A stretch of 64,000 nt of DNA, taken from Rhodopseudomonas palustris (GTDB lineage: Bacteria; Pseudomonadota; Alphaproteobacteria; Rhizobiales; Xanthobacteraceae). Made by a program: the position numbers and the translations under genes. The stretch is from NCBI GenBank assembly GCA_016215605.1, contig JACRJB010000053.1:124001-188000 (forward strand), given 5' to 3'. Below the pieces are notes generated by a model. That model did no database searches, had not been told where the DNA came from, and was given only the letters and a program-made list of their open reading frames with translations. Below are positions 9,061 to 17,191 of the stretch, in pieces. Position 1 is the stretch's first letter, and each line of letters opens with the position of its first letter.

Positions 9061-9363
9061 ATGACCACCAACAAACTCGCAGCCGCCACCCTCGCGATCT
9101 CGCTTCTCTCTTCGTCGGCGATCTTCGCGCAGGACGCGATGGTGAATGGCGAGGTCAAGAAGGTCGACGAGACCGCCAAGAAGATCACTTTGAAGCACGG
9201 GCCCATCAAGAACCTCGGCATGGAGGAGGACGGCATGACGATGGTCTTCAAGGTCAAGGACCCCGCGATGCTTAAGCAGGTGAAGGCCGGCGACAAGGTG
9301 CAGTTTTCGGCCGAGCGCGGCGACGACGGCATCGCCATCACCAAGATCCAGAAAGGCAAGTAG
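9061..9363 (+). CDS. cusF: CusF-like periplasmic copper-binding protein
   Basis: This 100-residue protein has a signal peptide ending near SSAIFAQ and a small OB-fold of the CusF/CusX family. CusF hands Cu(I)/Ag(I) to CusBA or to oxidases. The metal-site signature LKHGPIKNLGM...GMTMVFKV keeps the His and the Met-x-Met pair. The Trp that caps Cu(I) in E. coli CusF is absent from the expected place, as in many alphaproteobacterial relatives. GAAAGGAAACAAA precedes the ATG. It follows the multicopper oxidase and the cupredoxin stub. Confidence 0.88.
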   Translation: MTTNKLAAATLAISLLSSSAIFAQDAMVNGEVKKVDETAKKITLKHGPIKNLGMEEDGMTMVFKVKDPAMLKQVKAGDKVQFSAERGDDGIAITKIQKGK

Positions 9364-9374
9364 GGCCCGAACGG

Positions 9375-9407
9375 CCTGCGCGCGCCGGCGAACCCCGGCG
9401 GCGCAGG
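9375..9407 (+). terminator. GC-rich hairpin after cusF
   Basis: CCTGCGCGCGCCGG pairs with CCGGCG-GCGCAGG, with a small bulge, directly after the cusF stop. There is no T run, so it could be an mRNA stabiliser or attenuator as easily as a terminator. Confidence 0.3.
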
Positions 9408-9436
9408 TCCGGGATCGAAGCCCCGAAGGAAACAGC

Positions 9437-10423
9437 ATGGATGCATCTCTCCGCAACGAAGGACCCGCCTCCGCAGGACGGACGCTCGCGTACGATCGCG
9501 AAAGCGGACGGCTGAGCGGCGCGCGTCTTGTCGAACGACTGGCGGTGGCCGCGCTGCAGGCGGGATCGGCGGCAACGGCGCCGTTCGGGCACCGCGGGTA
9601 TCGGCTCGGCTGCAAGGTCGTGTCCTCTGCAGTCGCAGCGGGCGACATCGCGATCCGGCTCAATTCCGACGCCGTCTTCTCCATGCCCTTCGCGGACGGT
9701 TACTGGAGCCGCCTGCTCAACGGACGGTACATCTACGAAGCGGTGATCGAGGCATTTCTGCGCGGCGTATCCGACGTCGACTACGTATTCGTCGATGGCG
9801 GCGCCAACTTCGGATACTGGTCCGTGCTCGCAACCAGCGAACCTTTCGGCGCGCACGATGCGCTGGCGATCGAGGCATCCGCACTGAACGCGTCCCGTCT
9901 CGAACTCAATGTCTGGCTCAACGGCGGCCGCTTTCGCTGCATCCACGCCGCGATCGGCGGCGCGGACGGCGGTTTCGTCCGCATCACCGGCGACCGTCAC
10001 GAAGCCTTCGGAACGGCGCGCGCCGGCGCGGACGAAACCGGCGCCGTCCGGACCATCTCGCTCGACGGCCTCATGACGAAAGGTGCGATCGACCCCGCCC
10101 GCCCGGTGGTCGTGAAGCTCGACGTGGAGGGCGTCGAGATCGAAGCGCTCCGGGGCGCCGAGCGGCTTTCGGCCGGAGATGCCGTGTTCATCTGCGAGGA
10201 GCACGGCGCGGACCGCGAGCATCTGGTCTCGCGACACCTGATGGGCGCGACGTCGCTTCGCCTGTACGTCTTCGATGCCGCGGCGTCGGGCTTTGTCCGG
10301 GTGCGGGACCTGTCCGTTCTCGACCGCATCAAACGCCACTCCTGGGTGGGCTACAACGTCTTCGCGACCGGGAGCCCGTTCTGGGAAGAGAAGCTGCAAC
10401 GCATGGGCGGAGGGCTGTCATGA
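9437..10423 (+). CDS. FkbM-family methyltransferase
   Basis: This 328-residue protein has a Rossmann SAM-binding motif VDGGANFGYWSV (about residue 118) and the FkbM-type segment VVVKLDVEGVEIEALRGAE (about residue 230). The family O-methylates sugars, glycans or small metabolites; the substrate here is unknown. It is not an expected member of a copper cluster. It lies 73 bp after cusF and its stop overlaps the next start in ATGA. A role in surface glycan modification is inference only; OpgC at 13341 is another envelope glycan enzyme nearby. Confidence 0.85.
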   Translation: MDASLRNEGPASAGRTLAYDRESGRLSGARLVERLAVAALQAGSAATAPFGHRGYRLGCKVVSSAVAAGDIAIRLNSDAVFSMPFADGYWSRLLNGRYIYEAVIEAFLRGVSDVDYVFVDGGANFGYWSVLATSEPFGAHDALAIEASALNASRLELNVWLNGGRFRCIHAAIGGADGGFVRITGDRHEAFGTARAGADETGAVRTISLDGLMTKGAIDPARPVVVKLDVEGVEIEALRGAERLSAGDAVFICEEHGADREHLVSRHLMGATSLRLYVFDAAASGFVRVRDLSVLDRIKRHSWVGYNVFATGSPFWEEKLQRMGGGLS

Positions 10424-10719
10424 ATGGGCCGAAGCTAATCCTTGCCGCGCCGCGCGTCCGCAAAGATCTGCGCGCAGCGATCCGCGCGGTGCTTCCACCT
10501 CGTTCCGTCGTCGAACACGCATCCGATCACTGGAGATATCGAGCGCCGGCCAGCCTTCGTCTTCGGTCGATCCGCAAGCACGCGCGCCGCGCCGCGCGAC
10601 GGACCTCTGTGGTCCGACGCGGCGGAATTGACGGCGAAGTTCGTGGATTGCGGTGCGGAACATCCGTCTGCCGCTGCCGTTTCGGCAGGCGTCGTTTCAA
10701 CAATGGAGAAATGTCATGA
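10420..10719 (+). CDS. Arg-rich hypothetical ORF, possibly frameshifted
   Basis: This 99-residue frame begins in an ATGA overlap with the methyltransferase stop and ends in an ATGA overlap with the DUF305 start, which is the arrangement of translationally coupled genes. The first ~43 residues (MNGPKLILAAPRVRKDLRAA...) look normal. Beyond them the product becomes very Arg-rich, and a more protein-like reading continues in the +1 frame (FVFGRSASTRAAPRDGPLWS). It may be a frameshifted gene or a genuine small basic protein. No family recognised. Confidence 0.35.
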   Translation: MNGPKLILAAPRVRKDLRAAIRAVLPPRSVVEHASDHWRYRAPASLRLRSIRKHARRAARRTSVVRRGGIDGEVRGLRCGTSVCRCRFGRRRFNNGEMS

Positions 10720-11051
10720 CTAGTAGCTCGCGAACTACACTTCGTAACCGTTCCGCCGCAGCTTTCCTATTCGTTCTGGCCGTCCCCGGCCTCGCGTGGG
10801 CAGAGGGCGCCGACAAGGAATACAGGGCGTCCATGGATAAGATGGATGCGGCGATGATGAAGGGCATGGACCCCGACCCGACGAAGGCCTGGGCGAAGAT
10901 GATGGTCGCGCATCATCAGGGCGCGATCGACATGTCGAAGACCGTCTTGAAGGAAACGAAGGATCCGATGATCCGTCGGATGGCCGAGAAGGGCATCAGG
11001 GAGCAGACGGAAGAGCAGAAGATGCTCGAGGATTGGATCAGCAAGCACTGA
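10716..11051 (+). CDS. DUF305 periplasmic protein
   Basis: This 111-residue protein has a signal peptide (cleavage near LAWAEGA) and one DUF305 domain, a four-helix ferritin-like fold frequent in copper/silver resistance loci. The signature MMVAHHQGAIDMSK is at about residues 62-75. Met/Asp-rich sequence (MDKMDAAMMKGMDPD) precedes it. The ATG at 10716 was chosen because GGAGAA lies upstream and the signal peptide then starts correctly; a longer in-frame start exists. Likely periplasmic copper binding. Confidence 0.85.
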   Translation: MTSSSRTTLRNRSAAAFLFVLAVPGLAWAEGADKEYRASMDKMDAAMMKGMDPDPTKAWAKMMVAHHQGAIDMSKTVLKETKDPMIRRMAEKGIREQTEEQKMLEDWISKH

Positions 11052-11365
11052 TCCGGATTCGACCGTAGCCCTGAGCGCGAGGACGCCATGTTCACTCTGC
11101 CTGCGACTGTCCGATCGCATGGTTCGTCCTCGCGGTCGGGCCGATGGCATATGTCGCCTACAACCAAGTTATCGCGATCCCGAATCGACGGCGAGGCAGT
11201 GGAGAGTCATCTTCTCCCGCTTCACATGGTCCGTTCGGATTGCTGCTCTCAGTCCTGCACCACGCCGCCAACACGACATCGAAGAGTCGGTTGGTCGGGG
11301 CCTCATGCTCGGCCTCGACGTCTGCCGACACCACTCACGAACACCCGCATCACTAAGGAGAACCC
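11052..11365. other. Intergenic region with a possible decayed membrane ORF
   Basis: About 310 bp lie between DUF305 and copC. One frame (11075-11356) encodes a single hydrophobic stretch (IAWFVLAVGPMAYVAY) and a His-rich end (HEHPHH) but has no start before ATG 11144, inside the hydrophobic stretch. It may be the remains of a small copper-cluster membrane protein. Nothing else seen. Confidence 0.4.
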
Positions 11366-11731
11366 ATGTTGAAGAAAACCTTATCCATCGTCGTTCTCGG
11401 CGCCGTGGCGCTTGCATCAGGAGCTGCGCTGGCCCATCCCGAATTCCAGTCGGCCGAGCCTCCAGCCGGAAAGTCGTCGGCGTCGCCTAAGCAGATCCGA
11501 ATTCTCTTCAACGAGAGCGTCATCCCGCAGTTCTCAGGCATCGAACTGAAGGATCAGACCGGCAAGGCGATCGCGACCGGCAGGGCCACGACCGATCCGA
11601 CCAACAAGAAGCTGATGATCGTTCCGCTCAAGGATCAGTTGGCGCCGGGCGACTACAAGGTCGAATGGCACGCGGTGTCCGACGACACTCACAAGGTGAA
11701 GGGCAGCTACTCCTTCGGCGTCGCGAACTGA
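11366..11731 (+). CDS. copC: CopC-type periplasmic copper-binding protein
   Basis: This 121-residue CopC/YobA-family cupredoxin-like beta-barrel has a signal peptide ending ALA, so the mature N-terminus is His (HPEFQSAEP), which supplies the classic CopC Cu(II) ligand. The second part of the site is visible in EWHAVSDDTHKVKG near the C-terminus. Its stop overlaps the copD ATG, so the pair is translationally coupled. AAGGAGAACCC precedes the start. Expected role: carry Cu(II) in the periplasm for CopD or for export. Confidence 0.95.
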   Translation: MLKKTLSIVVLGAVALASGAALAHPEFQSAEPPAGKSSASPKQIRILFNESVIPQFSGIELKDQTGKAIATGRATTDPTNKKLMIVPLKDQLAPGDYKVEWHAVSDDTHKVKGSYSFGVAN

Positions 11732-12663
11732 TGATCGATCTCGGGCTCGTCTTCGCACGTTTCCTGCATTACGTCGCGACCACCACGTTGGCAGGTGCGG
11801 CGTTCTTTCCCCTCTACGCCCATGCAGGCGACGAGCCCGGGAAGCTTGTCCGATGGAGAAATGGGCTCATGCTGTGGTCCGCGGTCCTATCTCTGGCGAG
11901 CGGCCTGGCCTGGTTCGTCTTCTCCGTGGCCAACATGAGCGGCGCGCTCGCGGACGTGGCGGATCCCGAGGTCCTCGCATCGGTCCTTCGCGACACCGGC
12001 TTCGGCGCCGTGTGGACGGCCCGCATGATCCTCGCGGTCGTCGTCGTCGTCGTCGCCGCCGCCGCGCATGTGCAATCGCCCCGATCCACGACTGGGCAGG
12101 ATCTTCTAATGTCGTTTCTGGCGGCGGGAATGCTGGCATCACTGGCCGGCGCCGGCCATGCGCAGATCGAGGAAGGCTGGGCGGGCGTGCTGCACGTGTC
12201 GGCCGACGCGGCGCATCTGCTCGCGGCGGGAGCTTGGCTGGGCGGGCTGGCTCCGCTCGGCTTCATCTTGCTGGGCTACGCGGGACGGACGGGCCAGGAC
12301 GGCATCGACGTCGACGGAGTCCTGATGCGGTTCTCAGGCATGGGGTACGCCGCCGTCGCGACACTGGTCGGCACCGGCCTGGTCAATAGCTGGCTTCTCG
12401 TCGGATCCGTCTCCAGTCTGCTGAACAGCACCTACGGTCTGATACTCGTCGCGAAGCTGGTGTCCTTTGGGGGAATGCTGGCGCTCGCCGCCGCCAATCG
12501 CTTCTGGTTGGTGCCGGCGCTGGTGGCCGCGGGCCGCAGCGGCGCCGGTGAGGTCTGGCGCGGAAAGTTGCGGACCCACGTCATAGGCGAGCAGGGGCTC
12601 GGCCTCTTGGTCCTGCTGTGCGTGAGCGTTCTGGGAACGGTCCGGCCGGCAATTGGACAATGA
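11731..12663 (+). CDS. copD: CopD copper-resistance membrane protein
   Basis: This 310-residue inner-membrane protein has about eight hydrophobic segments and the CopD family pattern, including ARFLHYVATTTLAGAAFF at the start and SADAAHLLAAGAWLGGLAPL in the middle, where conserved His residues lie. It partners CopC and is thought to move copper across the inner membrane or into the cytoplasm. ATG 11731 overlaps the copC stop. Start further upstream is possible in frame but would lie inside copC. Confidence 0.93.
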   Translation: MIDLGLVFARFLHYVATTTLAGAAFFPLYAHAGDEPGKLVRWRNGLMLWSAVLSLASGLAWFVFSVANMSGALADVADPEVLASVLRDTGFGAVWTARMILAVVVVVVAAAAHVQSPRSTTGQDLLMSFLAAGMLASLAGAGHAQIEEGWAGVLHVSADAAHLLAAGAWLGGLAPLGFILLGYAGRTGQDGIDVDGVLMRFSGMGYAAVATLVGTGLVNSWLLVGSVSSLLNSTYGLILVAKLVSFGGMLALAAANRFWLVPALVAAGRSGAGEVWRGKLRTHVIGEQGLGLLVLLCVSVLGTVRPAIGQ

Positions 12664-12796
12664 CCGGCAAGAGCGGCCGGCTTCCCGGCGACCGGTAAGC
12701 CAGACGGACTGCGATGGATATGGACGTACGCGGCCTGATCGGAAGGGGGAAGCCCCTACGGTCTCCGTCAAATAAACGGACCAATGAGGAAAACGC

Positions 12797-13327
12797 ATGA
12801 AGATGAGCTACGCCCTATTCGGCGCGATGATCGCCACCTCGACGGTCGTGATGTTCGGCCTGATGTATCTCAACACCTTCGCTCTAGACCACGTGTTCTA
12901 CAGCCAGACCGGCACATGGATGGCGCTGCTGATGGGGGCGGTCATGGCCGTGATCATGCTCGTTTTCATGCTTAAGATGTATCCGAGCAGGTCGACCAAC
13001 ATCGGCATCGCCGTCGGCAGCATCGCGGTCTTCGTGGTGTCGCTCTGGCTCGTCAGGAGCCAGCGGACCGTGGACGACGTGTCCTACATGAAGGCGATGA
13101 TCCCGCATCATTCGATCGCCATCTTGACGAGCGAGCGCGCTCACATCCGGGATCCCCGCGTGCGCAAGCTCGCCGACGGCATCATCGAGGCGCAGGTCCG
13201 CGAGATCGTCGAGATGAAGCAGCTCATCATCGACCTCGGCGTCAATCCTCCGTCCGCGGGGTTTCCCGACCTGCCTGCCTGCCCGGTCGCTGCGCTGAGC
13301 AGCGGCAGCCGTAACCCGAACACTTGA
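12797..13327 (+). CDS. Membrane-anchored DUF305 protein
   Basis: This 176-residue protein has three hydrophobic segments (residues ~5-27, 38-58, 68-86) followed by a DUF305 domain with MKAMIPHHSIAILTSERA at about residue 98. Unlike the DUF305 product at 10716, this one is tethered in the membrane, a common form in metal-resistance islands. ATGAGGAAAACGC precedes the ATG. It lies 14 bp before opgC. Confidence 0.88.
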   Translation: MKMSYALFGAMIATSTVVMFGLMYLNTFALDHVFYSQTGTWMALLMGAVMAVIMLVFMLKMYPSRSTNIGIAVGSIAVFVVSLWLVRSQRTVDDVSYMKAMIPHHSIAILTSERAHIRDPRVRKLADGIIEAQVREIVEMKQLIIDLGVNPPSAGFPDLPACPVAALSSGSRNPNT

Positions 13328-13340
13328 ATCCAGGACGAAG

Positions 13341-14507
13341 ATGCGCAACTCCGACACACCTTCAAGCGGCCGCGATCTCCGCTTGGATCTCTTCAGGGGG
13401 CTCGCCAACTGGGCGATCTTCCTCGACCACATACCGAACAACGTAGTCGCGTGGTTGACGACGAGGAACTATGGTTTCAGCGACGCTGCTGACATCTTCG
13501 TCTTCATCTCCGGATATACCGCCGCATTCGTCTATTCGCGGAGGATGGAAAGGCAAGGCGTACTGGCGGGAGCGGCGCTTCTGCTGAGGCGCGTCTGGCA
13601 GCTCTACGTCGCCCACATCCTGCTGTTCGTGTTCTACGCGGCGGCCATCGGCTTCATCGCGCAGCGCGGCCATTCCCATCTGCTCGACGAGTTCAACGTC
13701 AAATGGCTGATCGAGCAGCCGGTGGCCACGCTCACCCAGGGGCTCGCGCTCAAGTTCAAGCCGCTGAACCTCGACGTGCTGCCGCTCTACATCGTGCTGA
13801 TGGCAGGCTTCCCGCCGGTCCTGGCCGTCATGAGACGCCGTCCGGACGCGGCGCTCGCGGCCTCGGCGGCGGTCTATCTCGCGAGTCGCTGGTTCGGTCT
13901 GAACCTGCCGGCATGGCCGACGGGCGACTGGTACTTCAACCCGTTCGCCTGGCAGTTCCTTTTCACGATCGGAGCCTGGACGGCGTTGGGCGGAGGAGCG
14001 CGCGTGAAATCGTTCGTCATGTCTAATCTGGTGGTCGCGATCAGCCTGACATACCTTACATTCGCCATGGCGCTTACGCTCGCGGTCCGCTTCGACGCCA
14101 CGTCGATGCTTCCCTCCGGCCTCGTCGGTCTATTCGATCCCAACGACAAGACGAACCTGGCGCCCTACCGGGTGCTCCACCTGCTCGCGCTCATGATCGT
14201 CCTGGTCCGCATCGTTCCCAAGGATTGGGACGTGCTGCGCTCCGACGCCCTCAGACCGCTCGTCGTCTGCGGACAGCGTTCACTGGAAGTGTTCTGCGTG
14301 GGCATCTTCCTTTCCTTCGTCGGGCATTTCATCCTCGAGATGTATTCCAACGCCGTGGTGACGCAGATCGCCGTAAGCATCGTCGGGATTTCGCTGATGA
14401 CCGCCGTCGCCTTCTACAGGACCTGGTCGCGCGCGCTGGACGCTCCGGCTCCTTCCGGAAGGCCCGCTCCGGCGGTTGATCGCGCAACACGGGGAGAAGT
14501 TTCATGA
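13341..14507 (+). CDS. opgC: OpgC-family membrane acyltransferase
   Basis: This 388-residue protein has about ten TM helices and the OpgC family N-terminus RDLRLDLFRGLANWAIFLDHIPNN, followed by ADIFVFISGYTAAFVYSRRM. OpgC proteins add succinyl groups to osmoregulated periplasmic glucans. It is embedded in the copper operon, and its stop overlaps the following cytochrome c in ATGA. That coupling suggests the pair acts together, perhaps not on glucans. Function within copper resistance is unknown. Confidence 0.85.
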   Translation: MRNSDTPSSGRDLRLDLFRGLANWAIFLDHIPNNVVAWLTTRNYGFSDAADIFVFISGYTAAFVYSRRMERQGVLAGAALLLRRVWQLYVAHILLFVFYAAAIGFIAQRGHSHLLDEFNVKWLIEQPVATLTQGLALKFKPLNLDVLPLYIVLMAGFPPVLAVMRRRPDAALAASAAVYLASRWFGLNLPAWPTGDWYFNPFAWQFLFTIGAWTALGGGARVKSFVMSNLVVAISLTYLTFAMALTLAVRFDATSMLPSGLVGLFDPNDKTNLAPYRVLHLLALMIVLVRIVPKDWDVLRSDALRPLVVCGQRSLEVFCVGIFLSFVGHFILEMYSNAVVTQIAVSIVGISLMTAVAFYRTWSRALDAPAPSGRPAPAVDRATRGEVS

Positions 14508-15136
14508 AATCGGGATGGATCGCTGGATCCGCCGCCATTCTGACCGCGACGGGCGCCGCGGTATTCTACCTTGCGTCGGGAGCCTACGATTTCGGGGCAG
14601 ACAGCCCTCATTGGAAGGTCACGCGCGCCGCCATCGAAGCCTTCCGCGACCATTCGATCGACGTGCGAGCGCGGGAGATCGTCGTGCCGGACTTACAGGA
14701 CGATCAGATGGTGTCGAAAGGTGCCGGGCAGTACGCCGCCATGTGCGTGAACTGCCATCTCGCACCCGGCATGAAAGATTCGGAGATACGGCCCGGCCTC
14801 TATCCGCAGCCACCGAACCTGTCCGAACTGCGCGTCGATCCGAAACGGGCCTTCTGGGTCGTGAAACACGGGCTGAAGATGAGCGGCATGCCGGCATGGG
14901 GACTCGGGCATGACGACGAAGCACTCTGGAGCATAGTCGCGTTCGTGACCAAACTTCCGGGACTATCGGAGGACCACTACAAGCAGATGGTGGCGGACGC
15001 TCCTCCAGACGAGGAGATGGGCGGCATGAAGATGGAGGGCGGCAAGGTCGCCGGCTCCGGCGCCGGCAAAGACGCGGCTGACGGGAAGCAATCCGGCAGG
15101 AGCTCGGCCGACCCCAAGGGCGGACAACGGCATTGA
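14504..15136 (+). CDS. Membrane-anchored monohaem cytochrome c
   Basis: This 210-residue protein has an N-terminal hydrophobic anchor (WIAGSAAILTATGAAVFYLA), one haem-binding CVNCH at about residue 81 and a likely Met ligand in LKMSGMPAWG. A C-terminal Met/Gly/Lys-rich tail (EEMGGMKMEGGK) resembles copper-binding extensions. It is translationally coupled to opgC. An electron-transfer role for the nearby multicopper oxidase or another periplasmic copper oxidation step is plausible but unproven. Confidence 0.87.
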   Translation: MKSGWIAGSAAILTATGAAVFYLASGAYDFGADSPHWKVTRAAIEAFRDHSIDVRAREIVVPDLQDDQMVSKGAGQYAAMCVNCHLAPGMKDSEIRPGLYPQPPNLSELRVDPKRAFWVVKHGLKMSGMPAWGLGHDDEALWSIVAFVTKLPGLSEDHYKQMVADAPPDEEMGGMKMEGGKVAGSGAGKDAADGKQSGRSSADPKGGQRH

Positions 15137-15202
15137 CGGGCCGGTGCGATCGCGGACGGGTAGCTTCGGCGGATCCGGAATAGTGCAAGAGGATAGCAGA
15201 GC

Positions 15203-16480
15203 ATGACGATTTCGGGCGGGGCCTCCGGGCGGTTGAGATATTCGATTGAGGCGTGGCGAGCAGATCCCGGCGCCACGTACCGTTCGTGGTTTCTGTGGGA
15301 GGAGCGGCTGAAGAACTTCCGCTCCATCCGCCGGGGCATCGAGCAGGTGGTCCGGCAGATCGAGGACGGATCGTTCGGCAACGTTTACAAGGGCTCCTCT
15401 CTCGAGGTGGCGGTGAAGTCCGTCGCCGAGCAGCGCCAGATATTCAAGGGCGCCGACCATGCATTTCTATGGAAGCCGAAGCTCCGAATTCCAGACATTT
15501 ATGAAGACGCAGGCAATCAGCTTTCGTTTGGACGCTTCCTGGATACGTGCGCTTGCTGCTCGACCGAACAGCAACTGCTGGACGCCGTGCATGCTTTGGA
15601 CCGCCGTAGGATTAAGGGCCTCGGGCCCGCGGCGGCGAATCTGCTGTATTTCCTTCACCCCACGATCGCCGTCCCGTTCAACACGGCGATCGTGAAAGGG
15701 TACAACGCGGTGACGGGCTCCAAAGTGAAGCTGGGCAGCTGGCCGGACTACCTGGCGATGCGGGCAGGCGTGCTGCGGCTCAACGCTCAGCATCGCGACC
15801 TCCTTTCTAACGACCTAGGCGCGATCGCGGGCTTCATGTTCGACGTGGGGGCGGGGCGCTATCCAGCGCCGCCGCTCGACGAAGCCGAGGGGATCGCAGT
15901 CTGGGAGAGCGATCTGGCGGCCGTCCGGGAGAAGGCTGCAGCACAGGCCCCGGGACCCGAAGCGGAAACTGATCGGACCCACACCGAGATGCAGGGACTG
16001 CTGCGCGACATCGGCCTCGGCCTCGGATACGACGTCTGGATCGCGGCTAACGACCGCAACCGCGCCTACGGCGGCGGCAGACTGTCGGATGGATGCACCG
16101 GCGACCTGCGCCCCTTCGACGGTTCGGCGGGCATCGATGCCGTCAGGCTCATCGATGTGCTCTGGTTGGGCAAGCGGGACGGAGCCATCCATGCCGCCTT
16201 CGAGGTCGAGCATTCGACATCGATCTACTCGGGCATCGTGCGGATGCTCGACCTCGCCCTCGGTCCCTGCGGCAACCTCCTGAAGGGAATCTTTCTCGTC
16301 GCGCCGGATGCCCGCGAGAGCGAGGTCCGCGCGCAGATGGCCCGACCGGCCTTCGCCGCCGTCGTTGGCCTCGACGTCCGCTACCTCGCCTACGGCGAGC
16401 TGGAGCGGCACCGTGAATCGATCATCCGCTTCGGGGAGGGCCTGAAGGCGATCAGGTCGATTTCCAAGAGCTTGCCATGA
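15203..16480 (+). CDS. Putative HhH + PD-(D/E)XK nuclease-like protein
   Basis: This 425-residue protein is not a known metal-resistance protein. Residues ~136-150 (RIKGLGPAAANLLYFL) resemble a helix-hairpin-helix as in DNA glycosylases. Residues ~260-350 look like a PD-(D/E)XK nuclease core: a helix with Glu262 (TEMQGLLRDIG), IDVLWL with Asp318, then AAFEVEHSTSIYSGIVRM with Glu334-Val-Glu336 and a following helix. The canonical Lys is replaced by Glu. The assignment is from motif reading only. It lies between a cytochrome c and DUF411 in the copper cluster, same strand, and could be an unrelated cargo gene such as a restriction or defence nuclease. Confidence 0.6.
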   Translation: MTISGGASGRLRYSIEAWRADPGATYRSWFLWEERLKNFRSIRRGIEQVVRQIEDGSFGNVYKGSSLEVAVKSVAEQRQIFKGADHAFLWKPKLRIPDIYEDAGNQLSFGRFLDTCACCSTEQQLLDAVHALDRRRIKGLGPAAANLLYFLHPTIAVPFNTAIVKGYNAVTGSKVKLGSWPDYLAMRAGVLRLNAQHRDLLSNDLGAIAGFMFDVGAGRYPAPPLDEAEGIAVWESDLAAVREKAAAQAPGPEAETDRTHTEMQGLLRDIGLGLGYDVWIAANDRNRAYGGGRLSDGCTGDLRPFDGSAGIDAVRLIDVLWLGKRDGAIHAAFEVEHSTSIYSGIVRMLDLALGPCGNLLKGIFLVAPDARESEVRAQMARPAFAAVVGLDVRYLAYGELERHRESIIRFGEGLKAIRSISKSLP

Positions 16481-16552
16481 AGCCGTTGCCACATGCCAAC
16501 TGGAACGGCGGGCCGGCCGACCCCGGACCGATGCAAACGAGAGGATTATCCA

Positions 16553-17017
16553 ATGCATAGAATCGCTTTTCTGACGCGTCGCAGCGTGCTGGCTTTTTTC
16601 GCCGCCGGCTTGGTCCCGGCGCGCGCGGAGGTGCCGGTCGTGCTGGTCCACAAGGACCCCGACTGTGGCTGCTGCGGGGGATGGGTCAAGCACGTACGCG
16701 CCGCTGGCTTCGCGGTGACCGTCGAGGAGACGGTGGACCTCAATGCGATCCGGAAGCGCCTGCGCGTGCCGCCTGCGCTCGCTGCCTGTCACACCGCGGA
16801 AATCTCCGGATACGCGATCGAGGGCCATGTGCCCGCCGAGGCGATCAAATGGCTTCTGGAGACGCGACCGGTGGCGCTCGGATTGGCGGTGCCCGGCATG
16901 CCCGCTGGTTCTCCAGGCATGGAGGGCGGAACGCCCCGGCCGTACGACGTGGTGCTTTTCACCGCGGGCGGTCAGCGGCCTTTCATGCGCTTCGTCGGAT
17001 CGAAAAGCGTCGTTTGA
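16553..17017 (+). CDS. DUF411 metal-binding protein
   Basis: This 154-residue protein has a signal peptide (RRSVLAFFAAGLVPARA) and one DUF411 domain, a thioredoxin-like fold found in copper and silver islands. The Cys motif KDPDCGCCGGWVKH is at about residues 35-48. The conserved HTAEISGYAIEGHVP and LAVPGMPAGSPGME segments follow, which can bind metal through Cys, His and Met. ATG 16553 was chosen for the signal peptide and the GAGAGGAT ahead of it. A terminator-like hairpin follows. Confidence 0.88.
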   Translation: MHRIAFLTRRSVLAFFAAGLVPARAEVPVVLVHKDPDCGCCGGWVKHVRAAGFAVTVEETVDLNAIRKRLRVPPALAACHTAEISGYAIEGHVPAEAIKWLLETRPVALGLAVPGMPAGSPGMEGGTPRPYDVVLFTAGGQRPFMRFVGSKSVV

Positions 17018-17028
17018 CGTCTTCGACT

Positions 17029-17053
17029 AAAGGACGCAGCGACGGCCTTTTTT
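17029..17053 (+). terminator. Rho-independent terminator after DUF411
   Basis: AAAGGaCG...CGgCCTTT forms an imperfect stem followed by further Ts (six in total), just after the DUF411 stop. It probably ends the long copper operon on this strand. Confidence 0.5.
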
Positions 17054-17191
17054 GTGCAGCGCGGTGGACTCCGGCAACGAGGCGTCGCCGCCACCAGATA
17101 TGCCGTCGTCAGGTGGCAGGTAGAGACCTGTTCCCGCAGGTGAAGGATGCCTTAAACCCGTTGTGACAAATTGCGCGCCCGGGAGATCATC

